A program made the position numbers and the translations under genes. This document shows positions 34,802-43,639 of a DNA stretch of 64,000 nt, piece after piece. The stretch spans positions 558,001-622,000 of the forward strand of contig CP121336.1 in the NCBI GenBank assembly GCA_043553855.1, given 5' to 3'. Within the stretch, counting starts at the first letter, position 1. Each line of letters begins with the position of its first letter. Below the pieces are notes generated by a model. That model was not told the DNA's origin, ran no database searches, and worked only from the letters and a program-made list of their open reading frames with translations. The DNA is from JAUIAS01 sp030425395 (lineage in GTDB: Bacteria; Pseudomonadota; Alphaproteobacteria; Rhodobacterales; Rhodobacteraceae).

Positions 34802-35977
34802 CTACACCGGTTGCCCGGTCACATCGGCGGTGGCGGCGGCATTGATTTCCGCAAGGTCTTTCTCGGTCAAGCCAGCCAGCGACGTAATCTCGGCCGCGGC
34901 ATCCTCTATCGAAAAACTCACGGCATCGGTTTCGCCTGACGTCGCCGGACTGGCGTTCAAGGTCAGCGGTTCTCCCGCCGCGTCTTTCGCCGTTTCGGAT
35001 GCATGCAACATTTCATCGGGTTCGGAAGATACGCCCTGGGCGGGGCGGATCAGCGCCGGGGCATCTGCGGATTGGAACCGGGCCGGGGCCGCCCCCTGCC
35101 CAGACACCTTGACGATATCGGTGTCCCGCGCCGCGATGCGCACAGCCCGCGCGCCGTTCAACTTGCCCAGCACCACGCGGGCAACATCCTGCCCGTCGAG
35201 ATCAACCAATGCGGTGCGATCAACGGTGGCCCCCGGCAAAGGCAACATATCCCCCGGCGACAGGTCACCCAACGCGGTCAACGACAAGGACATCCGGCAG
35301 AGCACAGCGTCCAGCTCCGTAGGAATATCCAGCATCACCTCCGCAGGGCCAGTGCGAGGCGGCGGCGCATCCTTGGCTTCGGCATGGTCTGTGGCCTGTT
35401 CCTGCTGGATGAGTAACGCGATCTGACCTTGCACCAGCCCGCCGCCAAGATCCAGATCCAGAACCACGCGCCCATAGTCCTGCGTGCTGAGCGCCATCCT
35501 GACGTCATGAACCGCACGCACCCAAGTGCAGCAAAGCGCGTCATCCAGCCCAAGACGCTGCGCCTCTTGGGGGGCGAGACGGCGTATTTGGTGAAATCCC
35601 GCCTCGACAAATGGCGCACAAAGGGCGGCATCCGTCGCGGTCAGCGGGCGCGGCTCTTGCTGGGACGAGCCGGAAGAAATCTGACCAATCGTCTGCTGGC
35701 GGATAAGAGCCGCCACAACGCCTGCACCCAAAAAGGCGGCCGCGCGTGGTGCATCAGGTGCCCCCAGAACAAAACACAACGCGCCATCCGCACACAGCGC
35801 CGCCGCATCCGCCGGTGACGGCGCGGACCGTTCGATCCCGATCACTGCCAAAGGCAGATCGAGAAGGTCTTTTGCCGCCCGCGCAAACCCCATCCGCAAA
35901 GCCGGCGATAAATCACCATCTTTCTGGGCGCGCGCCTCCGCCGCGCGGGCAAGTTTGCGCGTCTTTACCGCAACCAA
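34802..35977 (-). CDS. FliM/FliN family flagellar motor switch-like protein
   Basis: This 391-residue protein has an N-terminal FliM-like middle domain (VIGIERSAPSPADAAALCADG, VVLDLDLGGGLVQGQIALLI) and a SPOA domain near residues 220-290 (VMLDIPTELDAVLCRMSLSLTALGDLSPGDMLPLPGATVDRTALVDLDGQDVARVVLGKLNGARAVRIA). An acidic, low-complexity tail of about 90 residues follows. The start is TTG 35977, the only start before the conserved region, with GGGGGA eight bases upstream. No other flagellar gene is in the window, so it may be an orphan or accessory switch protein of this group. Confidence 0.78.
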   Translation of the reverse strand: MVAVKTRKLARAAEARAQKDGDLSPALRMGFARAAKDLLDLPLAVIGIERSAPSPADAAALCADGALCFVLGAPDAPRAAAFLGAGVVAALIRQQTIGQISSGSSQQEPRPLTATDAALCAPFVEAGFHQIRRLAPQEAQRLGLDDALCCTWVRAVHDVRMALSTQDYGRVVLDLDLGGGLVQGQIALLIQQEQATDHAEAKDAPPPRTGPAEVMLDIPTELDAVLCRMSLSLTALGDLSPGDMLPLPGATVDRTALVDLDGQDVARVVLGKLNGARAVRIAARDTDIVKVSGQGAAPARFQSADAPALIRPAQGVSSEPDEMLHASETAKDAAGEPLTLNASPATSGETDAVSFSIEDAAAEITSLAGLTEKDLAEINAAATADVTGQPV

Positions 35978-36100
35978 GGCCGTTCCCCCGTTTCTTTTGC
36001 CGGTTCACTTGGGATTAGGTAACGCAAATAGGGTTACGAATTCCTTTAACCTGCCAAGGGAGATCGTGTTACGCGGGCTGCCGGAACAGTTGCGGGCCCG

Positions 36101-38788
36101 TCACTGCGCCGTAACGGCGGCCCGTGCAGGCAGCGTGACCCGGAACGCGGCGCCACCCAGACCGTTCATATAGATCACTTGTCCACCCAAGCGTTCCAGA
36201 ATTTCCCGACAAATCGCCAGACCAAGCCCGGCCCCGCCCGCCTTGTCCCCGCTGACGCGGGCGAATTTTTCAAACACCATCGCCTGCGAGTCGCGCGGTA
36301 TGCCGGAACCATTGTCCATGAAATCGCAGGTGATCTGCCCTACGTGCTGCCCCACTGTTATGGTCAGCGATGGATTGGGCGCGTCGCAATATTTCTGTGC
36401 GTTCGAAATCAGATTGATGAACACCTGCGCCAGCCGGTCCACATCCGTGGTGATCGGCACATCTTCGCTTGATCTGTCGCGATGGATCGTCATCGCTCCG
36501 CCAGATCCCGCCATCGCCGTCGATACCGCGTGATCCAGCACCGGTCCAATCCTCGCCTCACGCAAGTTCAGGCTGATCTGCCCGCTTTCCAGAACGCTGA
36601 GATCCAGCAGATCATCCAACAGCCGGGTCAGGCGCAGGGTTTCGTCATGGATGATTCCAGCATAGCGGGCCTTGTCTTCTGGCGTCATGCCGTCCGTGTC
36701 GCGCAGGATCTCGGAGAATGCGCGGATCGACGTCATCGGAGTGCGGAGCTCATGGCTGATCTGCGACAGGAACGCATCCTTTTGCACCGATATCTGCGTC
36801 AGCTTTTCATTGGCATCACGCAACTGCGCGGCGGCGCGGCTCAGTTCATTGGACTTGGCCTCAAGCTCGCTGGAATATTCCAACAGTTGCGCGGATTCGT
36901 CAGCCACCGCCAGCAGATCCTCAACCGATACCGACGACCCGCCGACAATCTGCCCAACCATAGCGTGGGCAGTGGCCGCCCCGACCGACCCCGACAATTC
37001 CAGTTCCAGCCGCTGGACAAATGCCGGGGTTGGCTCGGGCAGATGACCTGCCTTCTTCTGCAAATCCGCCTCTTTCTGAAACAACGCCTGCGCCTCTGTC
37101 GCGCCCAGAATACGCTGTGACATGATCAGCAGATCTTCGGATTGCGCCACAGACCCGGTCCAGCCGCGCGGGCCTACGGAATGTTCGAAAACGTTAACGA
37201 TCTGCGCCCCCTGCAGCCGTTCAATCGGGCTTGGGAACGTGATCAGGGACACAATACAGAAAACGGCGGTGTTCAGCGTGATCGACCAGAACACCGAATG
37301 CACGATAGGATCCATACCGGTGATCCCGAACAGCGCGTCAGGCCGCAGGAAATAGAAACCGAACAGCCCGTCCCGGAGAACCGTCGCCGGCAGAAGGCCC
37401 GACTGCCCCAGCCCCGGTAAAAGCATGGTATAAAGCCACAGACCGAACCCGACCGTCAGACCGGCCATCGCACCCGCCCGCGTGGCGCCACGCCAGAACA
37501 AACCACCCACGAGCGCGGGCAAAATCTGGGCGGTGCCGGCAAATGCAATCAATCCGATAGAGGCCAGCGCCGTGCCTCCACCAGAGATCCGGTAATACCC
37601 ATATCCCATCAACAGCACCGCAATGATCGACAGGCGGCGCGACATCAGGACAATGTCGCGCACATCCCCCGAGATCGACACACCCTGCCGCGCCCGCGTC
37701 GACAGGTAGATGGGCATCACGATATGGTTGGAAATCATTGTGGACACGGCCATCGCCGCCACGATGACCATAGATGTCGCGGATGAAAATCCGCCGAGAA
37801 ACGACAGGATGGCGAGATTGTTGCGCCCTTCGATCAGGGGCAGTGTCAGAACAAAACTGTCCGGATTGGCCCCTTCGGGAAGCCGCTCCAGCCCGACCAC
37901 TGCGATGGGCAGGACAAACAGGCTGATCAACAAAAGATAGAGCGGAAACGCCCAAGCCGCCGTGCGCAGATGGCGTTCGTCGTCATTCTCGACAACCATC
38001 ACCTGAAACATGCGCGGCAAGCAGATAAAGGCAGCCGCCGCCAGAAAGGTGATCGTGGCCCACCGTCCGTCCTGCACCTGCCAACTGCCGATGTCGGACT
38101 GGTCGATCCGGTTCAGGATGTCCTCGACCCCGTCCGCCACGCCCCAGACCACGAACACACCAACCGACAAGAGAGCCAACAATTTGATCACCGCTTCCAG
38201 CGCGATGGCCGTAACCACTCCGTGGTGGCGTTCATTTGCATCAAGGTTCCGGGTGCCGAACAGGATCGCGAAAACCGCCAGTCCACATGCCACCCAAAAC
38301 GCGCTCGAGGCGACGTCGCTGCTCATGGTCTGGCCGTTCGGGGCAGCAAAAATGGAAAACGAAAGGGTGATCGACTGAAGTTGCAGCGCGATATAGGGCG
38401 TCAGGCTGATCAGGGCGAGGATGGTCACACCGATGGCCAACAGGTTGGATTTTCCATAGCGCGCCGAGATCAGGTCAGCGATGGACGTCACGCGTTGCGA
38501 CCGCCCCACCCGGACCAGTTTGCGCACGCCCCACCACCAACCGATCATGGCAAGCGTCGGCCCCAGATAGATGGTGACATACTCCAACCCGGACCGCGCC
38601 GCATAACCGACCGCGCCATAGGATGTCCATGCAGTGCAATATATCGAGAGCGAGAGCGTATAGACCAACGGCGACCGCAGCCAGTTTCCCCGTCCGTTGC
38701 GCGCCAGACGGTCCGCGACAAAAGCCACCGCAAACAGGATCGCCACGTAAATCAGGCAAACCGCAATCAGCAGGTCGAGCGATACCAT
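36101..38788 (-). CDS. Solute:sodium symporter-histidine kinase fusion (CrbS/MxtR-like)
   Basis: This 895-residue protein has an N-terminal SSS/PutP-like transporter (about residues 1-510, many helices, TSIADLISARYGKSN and FLGGFSSATSMVIVAAMAVSTMISNHIV). A linker follows, then a kinase core: H-box FLSQISHELRTPMTSIRAFSEIL, N-box VFINLISNAQKYC, G-boxes DNGSGIPRD and GGAGLGLAICREILERLGG. CrbS-type kinases use the transporter domain to sense or import acetate or other short-chain acids. It is third in a leftward operon after a response regulator and a small membrane protein (5 bases gap). The ATG at 38788 begins the first helix. Confidence 0.9.
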   Translation of the reverse strand: MVSLDLLIAVCLIYVAILFAVAFVADRLARNGRGNWLRSPLVYTLSLSIYCTAWTSYGAVGYAARSGLEYVTIYLGPTLAMIGWWWGVRKLVRVGRSQRVTSIADLISARYGKSNLLAIGVTILALISLTPYIALQLQSITLSFSIFAAPNGQTMSSDVASSAFWVACGLAVFAILFGTRNLDANERHHGVVTAIALEAVIKLLALLSVGVFVVWGVADGVEDILNRIDQSDIGSWQVQDGRWATITFLAAAAFICLPRMFQVMVVENDDERHLRTAAWAFPLYLLLISLFVLPIAVVGLERLPEGANPDSFVLTLPLIEGRNNLAILSFLGGFSSATSMVIVAAMAVSTMISNHIVMPIYLSTRARQGVSISGDVRDIVLMSRRLSIIAVLLMGYGYYRISGGGTALASIGLIAFAGTAQILPALVGGLFWRGATRAGAMAGLTVGFGLWLYTMLLPGLGQSGLLPATVLRDGLFGFYFLRPDALFGITGMDPIVHSVFWSITLNTAVFCIVSLITFPSPIERLQGAQIVNVFEHSVGPRGWTGSVAQSEDLLIMSQRILGATEAQALFQKEADLQKKAGHLPEPTPAFVQRLELELSGSVGAATAHAMVGQIVGGSSVSVEDLLAVADESAQLLEYSSELEAKSNELSRAAAQLRDANEKLTQISVQKDAFLSQISHELRTPMTSIRAFSEILRDTDGMTPEDKARYAGIIHDETLRLTRLLDDLLDLSVLESGQISLNLREARIGPVLDHAVSTAMAGSGGAMTIHRDRSSEDVPITTDVDRLAQVFINLISNAQKYCDAPNPSLTITVGQHVGQITCDFMDNGSGIPRDSQAMVFEKFARVSGDKAGGAGLGLAICREILERLGGQVIYMNGLGGAAFRVTLPARAAVTAQ

Positions 38789-38793
38789 CTCCG

Positions 38794-39144
38794 TCAGCCC
38801 ACGTCATCATCCGCATGGGCGCGCGGATGCGAAGACCCCGTTCTGGGGATCATCGTCGATGCTTTCAGGGTCGAAGGCCCGTGCGGGCTATCGTTATTGC
38901 GCCAGCGGCGGGCGAATTTGCTGAACACCGCCGCGCACAGGATCAGGACCGCCCAGACGCCAAAAACATAGATCATGGCGGTTGATGTCTGCACCGCCGG
39001 CCCGCCATCGTCACCTTTGGACCATAGAAGCGGCACCATGAACAAAGCGGCCCCGAAAACCGGCAACAAGCGTGCCGCGTCCATCAAACGGCGCCGGCGG
39101 TAGGATTGCCGTTCAAGGAAAACCGGCGGGCGCTGTTGGCTCAT
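38794..39144 (-). CDS. Two-helix membrane protein in kinase operon
   Basis: This 116-residue protein has two hydrophobic segments, LLPVFGAALFMVPLLW and AMIYVFGVWAVLILCAAVF, with a basic N-terminus. It overlaps the response regulator stop (ATGA) and precedes the symporter-kinase by 5 bases. Small membrane proteins of this sort accompany the SSS kinase in related genomes; function is unknown, possibly an accessory subunit of the sensor. Confidence 0.7.
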   Translation of the reverse strand: MSQQRPPVFLERQSYRRRRLMDAARLLPVFGAALFMVPLLWSKGDDGGPAVQTSTAMIYVFGVWAVLILCAAVFSKFARRWRNNDSPHGPSTLKASTMIPRTGSSHPRAHADDDVG

Positions 39145-39521
39145 TGCGACGGGGCCTGCGCCAGAAGATCGCGAACCGCGTCCAGAACCTCGGCGTTGGA
39201 AAAGGGCTTGGTCATAAAGCGGCTGACCCCTGCCCGCTCCGCCATGTCACGATCGCGCGACTGACCGCGCGCGGTCAGCATCAGAACCGGCAAGTTGGCA
39301 GTTTCCGAAATTTCCCGCAGATCGCGCAGGATATCCATGCCTGATCGCCCCGGCAGCATCATATCCAGAATGACCAGCGCAGGCCCGGATTTTTGCACCG
39401 CCTGCACCGCCGTTGATCCATCGGAATGCGTTTCGACCTCCCAACCGTCCCGCATCAACAAAAAGCGGATTGCCTCGATGATGTTCGGTTCATCTTCGAT
39501 CAACAAGACCTTGCGGTTCAT
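39141..39521 (-). CDS. Single-domain response regulator (CheY-like)
   Basis: This 126-residue receiver has acid-pocket residues D10-E11 (LLIEDEPN), phospho-acceptor D53 (LVILDMMLPG), the Thr in LMLTARG and the Lys in RFMTKPFS. No output domain follows. The ATG at 39521 is preferred to a GTG at 39545 since receivers begin about here. It is first in the operon with the SSS kinase, so it is the likely partner, but its own output must be protein interaction or a phosphorelay. Classical CrbS systems use a DNA-binding regulator. Confidence 0.86.
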   Translation of the reverse strand: MNRKVLLIEDEPNIIEAIRFLLMRDGWEVETHSDGSTAVQAVQKSGPALVILDMMLPGRSGMDILRDLREISETANLPVLMLTARGQSRDRDMAERAGVSRFMTKPFSNAEVLDAVRDLLAQAPSQ

Positions 39522-39615
39522 GTTCAGTTTCCCCTCCCAAGGCACCGGTTATGCCACATTGCTGCGGACCCGGTCTTTTATTGTCATTACTTTATCGGGG
39601 CAATTGCACTTTCTG

Positions 39616-40926
39616 TCAAAACTCTTCGCCCAAAACCGAAACTTCTCGCCGTGCGGCGCACCGGGCCACGGGGCAGACGCGACAGGTGGTGCCAACCGAT
39701 TGCACGCGCGCGCCCTCGGCATTGTCATCGGTTTGGGTCGGCACCAACAGCATGGTAGCGTGATAGAGCGGATCGTTGTCAAAATCGGGTGCCATGATCG
39801 GATGGGCGACGGCAAAGGCCGTGAACATCGCCCGCCCGCGCCCTTCCTGCGTGATCACCCGGCGCAACGGCACATTGGGCCGCCCCAAAGCAGCAAACAC
39901 CGGCCACAGCGGACAGCTCGACCCGAATCTTGGCACCGCAAAGCCCTCGACCTGCTTGCGAAAGATCAAGCTGCCGGAGGCATCCGCCACGATCAGCCCC
40001 AAAGGTGCCGCCAGATCCTCGTCCGGCAACGCAGCAAGCCTGCGCAGTGCGGTCGGCAAATCCGTATCGAACCTCTGGGCGATGGCCACAGGATCAATCC
40101 CTGTATCGGACAGGACTTCGCGCAACCGCTCCAACGGTATCAGCCGCGCGTCACGCGCGTATTGGCGCAGAACACGGCGTCCGATATCGCGCGCAGCAGC
40201 CGTTGTGAGGCGCGGTTCTGCCGCGACAATCTCATCCGGGGTGGCGGTGCCCGCCTCGAGCCCGCTGAAATGGTTGCGCTGTTCGGCAACAAAAGTTTCC
40301 ACCTCTTCCTGCGGGGCAGACGTGCGATCGTCGGAATTGGCGCTATCGTCCAGATATTCGACAAGCGCCTTGCTGCTTTGGGCAAGACGCAGGCTGTCTT
40401 CGTTGATGTTGCGATGAAACCGGTCCTGCCATTCGGCCTCAAGGTTCGGGTTCTCGGCAAGGATCGACGCCGAAGACCGGATCGCGGCTGCGGTCGACAG
40501 CACCTCGTGCAACGACGCGGCCAGATGCGGATCGTGGGTCAGGCGATCAGACAGGGTCTCGACAGTGGCCTCAAGCGACAGCACCCGGCGGTGCGTGCGG
40601 GTCAAAACCTCGGCCCAGCCGGGAAAGCGGCCCGCGAATTCCTCGGCCCGGTCGGCTTCCGCCGCGACATCCGGCATGTCCACCGCCGCCTCGCGTAGCG
40701 CCGCGATCTGAGCCGCCTCGGCACCTTCGGTCAGCAAGGTTGCCTCGACCCCCAGCGCCCCAGCAATCGCCATCAGAAGCTTGCCCCCGATTCTGCGACG
40801 GTTGTGTTCGATAAGATTGAGATAGGAGGCCGAAATCCCCACGGCCCGCGCCAAATCCGCCTGTCGCAGCCCTGCAATGGTGCGGCGTTCGCGAATTCGG
40901 GTTCCCGTCAGCGTATCGCGCGCCAT
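39616..40926 (-). CDS. ScfR-type XRE regulator of short-chain fatty acid metabolism
   Basis: This 436-residue regulator has an N-terminal XRE helix-turn-helix (RIRERRTIAGLRQADLARAVGISASYLNLIEHNRR, about 10-45). A middle ImmA/DUF955-like region follows (RRLTTAAARDIGRRVLRQYARDA) and then the DUF2083 C-terminus with CRVCPVARC. This architecture belongs to short-chain fatty acyl regulators (ScfR/PrpC-regulator type). It is divergent from the substrate-binding protein at 41160, with 233 bases between. Two TTTACAAAA direct repeats lie in this gap. It may control itself and the Liv-type transporter. Confidence 0.85.
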   Translation of the reverse strand: MARDTLTGTRIRERRTIAGLRQADLARAVGISASYLNLIEHNRRRIGGKLLMAIAGALGVEATLLTEGAEAAQIAALREAAVDMPDVAAEADRAEEFAGRFPGWAEVLTRTHRRVLSLEATVETLSDRLTHDPHLAASLHEVLSTAAAIRSSASILAENPNLEAEWQDRFHRNINEDSLRLAQSSKALVEYLDDSANSDDRTSAPQEEVETFVAEQRNHFSGLEAGTATPDEIVAAEPRLTTAAARDIGRRVLRQYARDARLIPLERLREVLSDTGIDPVAIAQRFDTDLPTALRRLAALPDEDLAAPLGLIVADASGSLIFRKQVEGFAVPRFGSSCPLWPVFAALGRPNVPLRRVITQEGRGRAMFTAFAVAHPIMAPDFDNDPLYHATMLLVPTQTDDNAEGARVQSVGTTCRVCPVARCAARREVSVLGEEF

Positions 40927-40988
40927 GATGATCCTTTCGCTTTAACGCAGCCTTTTCAAAGAGTTTCTGCACCGCAGTGATAACTTGA

Positions 40989-41029
40989 TTTACAAAACCG
41001 CACGCCAACCTGTCCACATATTTACAAAA
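40989..41029. promoter_or_regulatory. Direct repeat TTTACAAAA, possible ScfR operator
   Basis: TTTACAAAA occurs at 40989-40997 and 41021-41029, exactly 32 bases apart, about three helical turns, in the AT-rich gap between the ScfR-like gene and the substrate-binding gene. Members of this regulator family bind TTTGCAAA-like sites, so the sites could be its operators. No binding data. Confidence 0.4.
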
Positions 41030-41159
41030 TAATTGTTTTAATCAAGTGGCTTATTGCGAAATTTTCTTATGCGGCGGCATAATGTTTTTGCACAATCGTG
41101 CCCTGCGCATGCAGTTGAGGAGCTGCACGTCGCAAACTTATGAAATTGGGAGGATGTTC

Positions 41160-42497
41160 ATGTCCAAATCTGATGTCACACGCCGTGGCGTAATCAAAAC
41201 CGGTGCACTTGCAGGTGCCGGTCTCGCGCTGCCGACCTATCTGTCGGCTGCCAGCCACAGCGGCTTTACAAACGCTCCGACGGGCAGCACCGTAACGCTC
41301 GGCTTCAACGTGCCGCAGTCCGGCCCCTATGCGGACGAAGGCGCCGACGAACTGCGCGCCTATGAGCTCGCGGTTGAGCACCTGAACGGTGGCGGCGACG
41401 GCGGCATGCTGAACACCTTCAGCTCCAAGGCGCTGGAAGGTAACGGCATCATCGGCAAGAAAGTCGAATACGTCACCGGCGACACGCAGACAAAATCCGA
41501 CGCAGCGCGCGCATCGGCCAAATCGATGATCGAAAAAGACGGCGCTGTCATGATCACCGGCGGTTCGTCTTCGGGCGTGGCCGTGGCTGTTCAGGCACTC
41601 TGCCAGGAAGCCGGCGTGATCTTCATGGCGGGTCTGACCCACTCCAACGACACCACGGGCAAGGACAAGCGGGCCAACGGCTTCCGTCACTTCTTCAACT
41701 CGTACATGTCCGGTGCCGCGCTCGCGCCGATCCTCGCCAACAACTATGGCAAGGACCGCAAGGCCTATCACCTGACCGCCGACTACAACTGGGGCTACAC
41801 CACCGAGGAAGCGGTTCGCACCTCGACCGAAGCCATGGGCTGGGAAACCGTTGCCGCGGTGAAAACTCCGCTGACGCAGACCGACTTCTCCTCCTATATC
41901 GCTCCGGTTCTTCAGTCCGGCGCGGACGTGCTGGTTCTGAACCACTACGGCGGAAACATGGTCAACTCCCTGACCAACGCGGTTCAGTTCGGCCTGCGTG
42001 AAAAGCAAGTCAACGGCAAGAACTTTGAAATCATCGTTCCGCTGTTCTCGCGTCTGATGGCGCGCGGTGCCGGTGCCAACATCAAGGGCATCTTCGGATC
42101 CGCCAACTGGCATTGGTCGCTCCCCGACGAAGGCTCCAAGGCGTTCGTCAAATCCTACGGCACCAAGTATGGCAACCCGCCCAGCCAGGCCGCGCACACA
42201 TGCTATGTGCAGACGCTGCTTTATGCTGACGCGGTTGCACGCGCCGGATCGTTCAACCCCTGCGCCGTTGCAGAAGCTCTCGAAGGCTTCGAATTCGACG
42301 GTCTGGGCAACGGCCCGACCCTCTACCGTGCCGAAGACCACCAGTGCTTCAAGGACGTGCTGGTCGTGAAGGGTAAAGAAAACCCGACTTCGGAATTCGA
42401 CCTGCTGGAAATCGTGGAAATCACACCGCGCGGCCAGGTGGAATACGACGCCTCCATCTTTGGTGGCGAACTGGGTTCCTGTAACCCCGGCGCGTAA
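41160..42497 (+). CDS. Branched-chain amino acid/amide-type ABC transporter substrate-binding protein (Tat-exported)
   Basis: This 445-residue periplasmic-binding-protein type I has a twin-arginine start (TRRGVIKTGALAGAGLALP) with cleavage near AASHS. The mature part has VTLGFNVPQSGPYADEG, VMITGGSSSGVAVAVQALCQEAGVIF and KAYHLTADYNWGYTTEEAVRTS, the LivJ-like fold. ATG 41160 is preferred because GGGAGG (41148-41153) lies six bases upstream; ATG 41154 is too close. Four Liv-type genes follow. The ScfR-like neighbour suggests an organic acid or amide as substrate, but this is inference. Confidence 0.87.
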   Translation: MSKSDVTRRGVIKTGALAGAGLALPTYLSAASHSGFTNAPTGSTVTLGFNVPQSGPYADEGADELRAYELAVEHLNGGGDGGMLNTFSSKALEGNGIIGKKVEYVTGDTQTKSDAARASAKSMIEKDGAVMITGGSSSGVAVAVQALCQEAGVIFMAGLTHSNDTTGKDKRANGFRHFFNSYMSGAALAPILANNYGKDRKAYHLTADYNWGYTTEEAVRTSTEAMGWETVAAVKTPLTQTDFSSYIAPVLQSGADVLVLNHYGGNMVNSLTNAVQFGLREKQVNGKNFEIIVPLFSRLMARGAGANIKGIFGSANWHWSLPDEGSKAFVKSYGTKYGNPPSQAAHTCYVQTLLYADAVARAGSFNPCAVAEALEGFEFDGLGNGPTLYRAEDHQCFKDVLVVKGKENPTSEFDLLEIVEITPRGQVEYDASIFGGELGSCNPGA

Positions 42498-42510
42498 TCT
42501 CACGCCAATC

Positions 42511-42536
42511 GCAGGATGGGTAAACACCCATCCTGC
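42511..42536 (+). terminator. Intercistronic hairpin between substrate-binding and permease genes
   Basis: GCAGGATGGGT, loop AAAC, ACCCATCCTGC is a perfect 11-bp stem 14 bases after the stop, with no U-run. Such hairpins stabilise or partly end the mRNA of highly expressed binding-protein genes, leaving less message for the membrane genes. Confidence 0.65.
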
Positions 42537-42604
42537 ACCTTCTCCCTGGCGGCCTGCGTTGTCGTCGGGCCTTTTCTCTCTTCCAGACCGCAAGGGGTGG
42601 GGCA

Positions 42605-43636
42605 ATGGACGCCATAATTCTCCAAATCCTGAACGGGCTCGACAAGGGCTCTGCCTATGCGCTCATCGCGCTCGGGCTCACACTAATCTTTGGCACGCTT
42701 GGCGTGGTGAACTTCGCCCACGGCGCGCTGTTCATGATCGGGGCATTCTGCGCCGTGACCCTCAGCCGCCTGTTCAGTCTCAGCCACAAGGTTGCGGTTC
42801 CGGGCGAAACGGATTTTCTGGGCAATCCCCTGATGCGGGATGTGCCATATATCTATGACGTGTTCGGCGAAGCAACCGGCAGCGCCATTATCGACTGGGC
42901 TGTGCCGCTTTCGATCCTGTTTGCCATCCCGGTAATGATCGCCGTGGGCGTGATCATGGAACGCGGGTTGATCAAGCACTTCTACAAGCGCCCCCACGCC
43001 GACCAGATCCTCGTGACGTTCGGTCTGGCGATCGTGCTTCAGGAAGTCATCAAGTATTACTACGGTGCAAACCCGATCCCGACCCCGGCACCAGAGATGT
43101 TCAAGGGTTCTGCGGATCTGGGCATCTTGCTGGGCTACGAGGCCAACAGCATCATCTATCCCACCTGGCGACTGGTCTACTTTGGCTTTGCAGCCGTTGT
43201 TATCGGCGCGGTGTTTGCCTTCCTTCAGTTCACCACCTTCGGGATGGTTGTTCGGGCCGGTATGGCCGACCGCGAAACCGTCGGCCTGCTGGGCATCAAC
43301 ATCGACAAGCGGTTCACAATCATGTTCGGCCTTGCAGCCGCCGTGGCCGGGTTGGCGGGCGTGATGTACACGCCGATCAATTCACCAAACTATCACATGG
43401 GGATGGACTTCCTTGTGCTGAGCTTTGTCGTCGTCGTGGTCGGCGGCATGGGATCGCTGCCCGGTGCGGTGGCTGCCGGCTTCCTGCTGGGCATCCTCGA
43501 AAGCTTTGCCTCGATGCGCGAAGTGATCAACCTTATCCCCGGCATCAACCAGGTCATCATCTACCTGGTCGCCATCATCATTCTGTTGACCCGTCCGAGG
43601 GGCCTTATGGGCCGCAAGGGCGTGATGGAGGACTGA
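42605..43636 (+). CDS. ABC transporter permease LivH type
   Basis: This 343-residue membrane protein has the LivH signatures ILNGLDKGSAYALIALGLTLIFGTLGVVNFAHGALFMIG, FGLAIVLQEVIKYYYG and RAGMADRETVGLLGINID, plus about eight helices. Residues 55-100 hold an insertion between helices (TDFLGNPLMRDVPYIYD). It is one of two permease subunits fed by the substrate-binding protein upstream, and sits 3 bases before the LivM-type gene. Confidence 0.9.
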   Translation: MDAIILQILNGLDKGSAYALIALGLTLIFGTLGVVNFAHGALFMIGAFCAVTLSRLFSLSHKVAVPGETDFLGNPLMRDVPYIYDVFGEATGSAIIDWAVPLSILFAIPVMIAVGVIMERGLIKHFYKRPHADQILVTFGLAIVLQEVIKYYYGANPIPTPAPEMFKGSADLGILLGYEANSIIYPTWRLVYFGFAAVVIGAVFAFLQFTTFGMVVRAGMADRETVGLLGINIDKRFTIMFGLAAAVAGLAGVMYTPINSPNYHMGMDFLVLSFVVVVVGGMGSLPGAVAAGFLLGILESFASMREVINLIPGINQVIIYLVAIIILLTRPRGLMGRKGVMED

Positions 43637-43639
43637 TCC

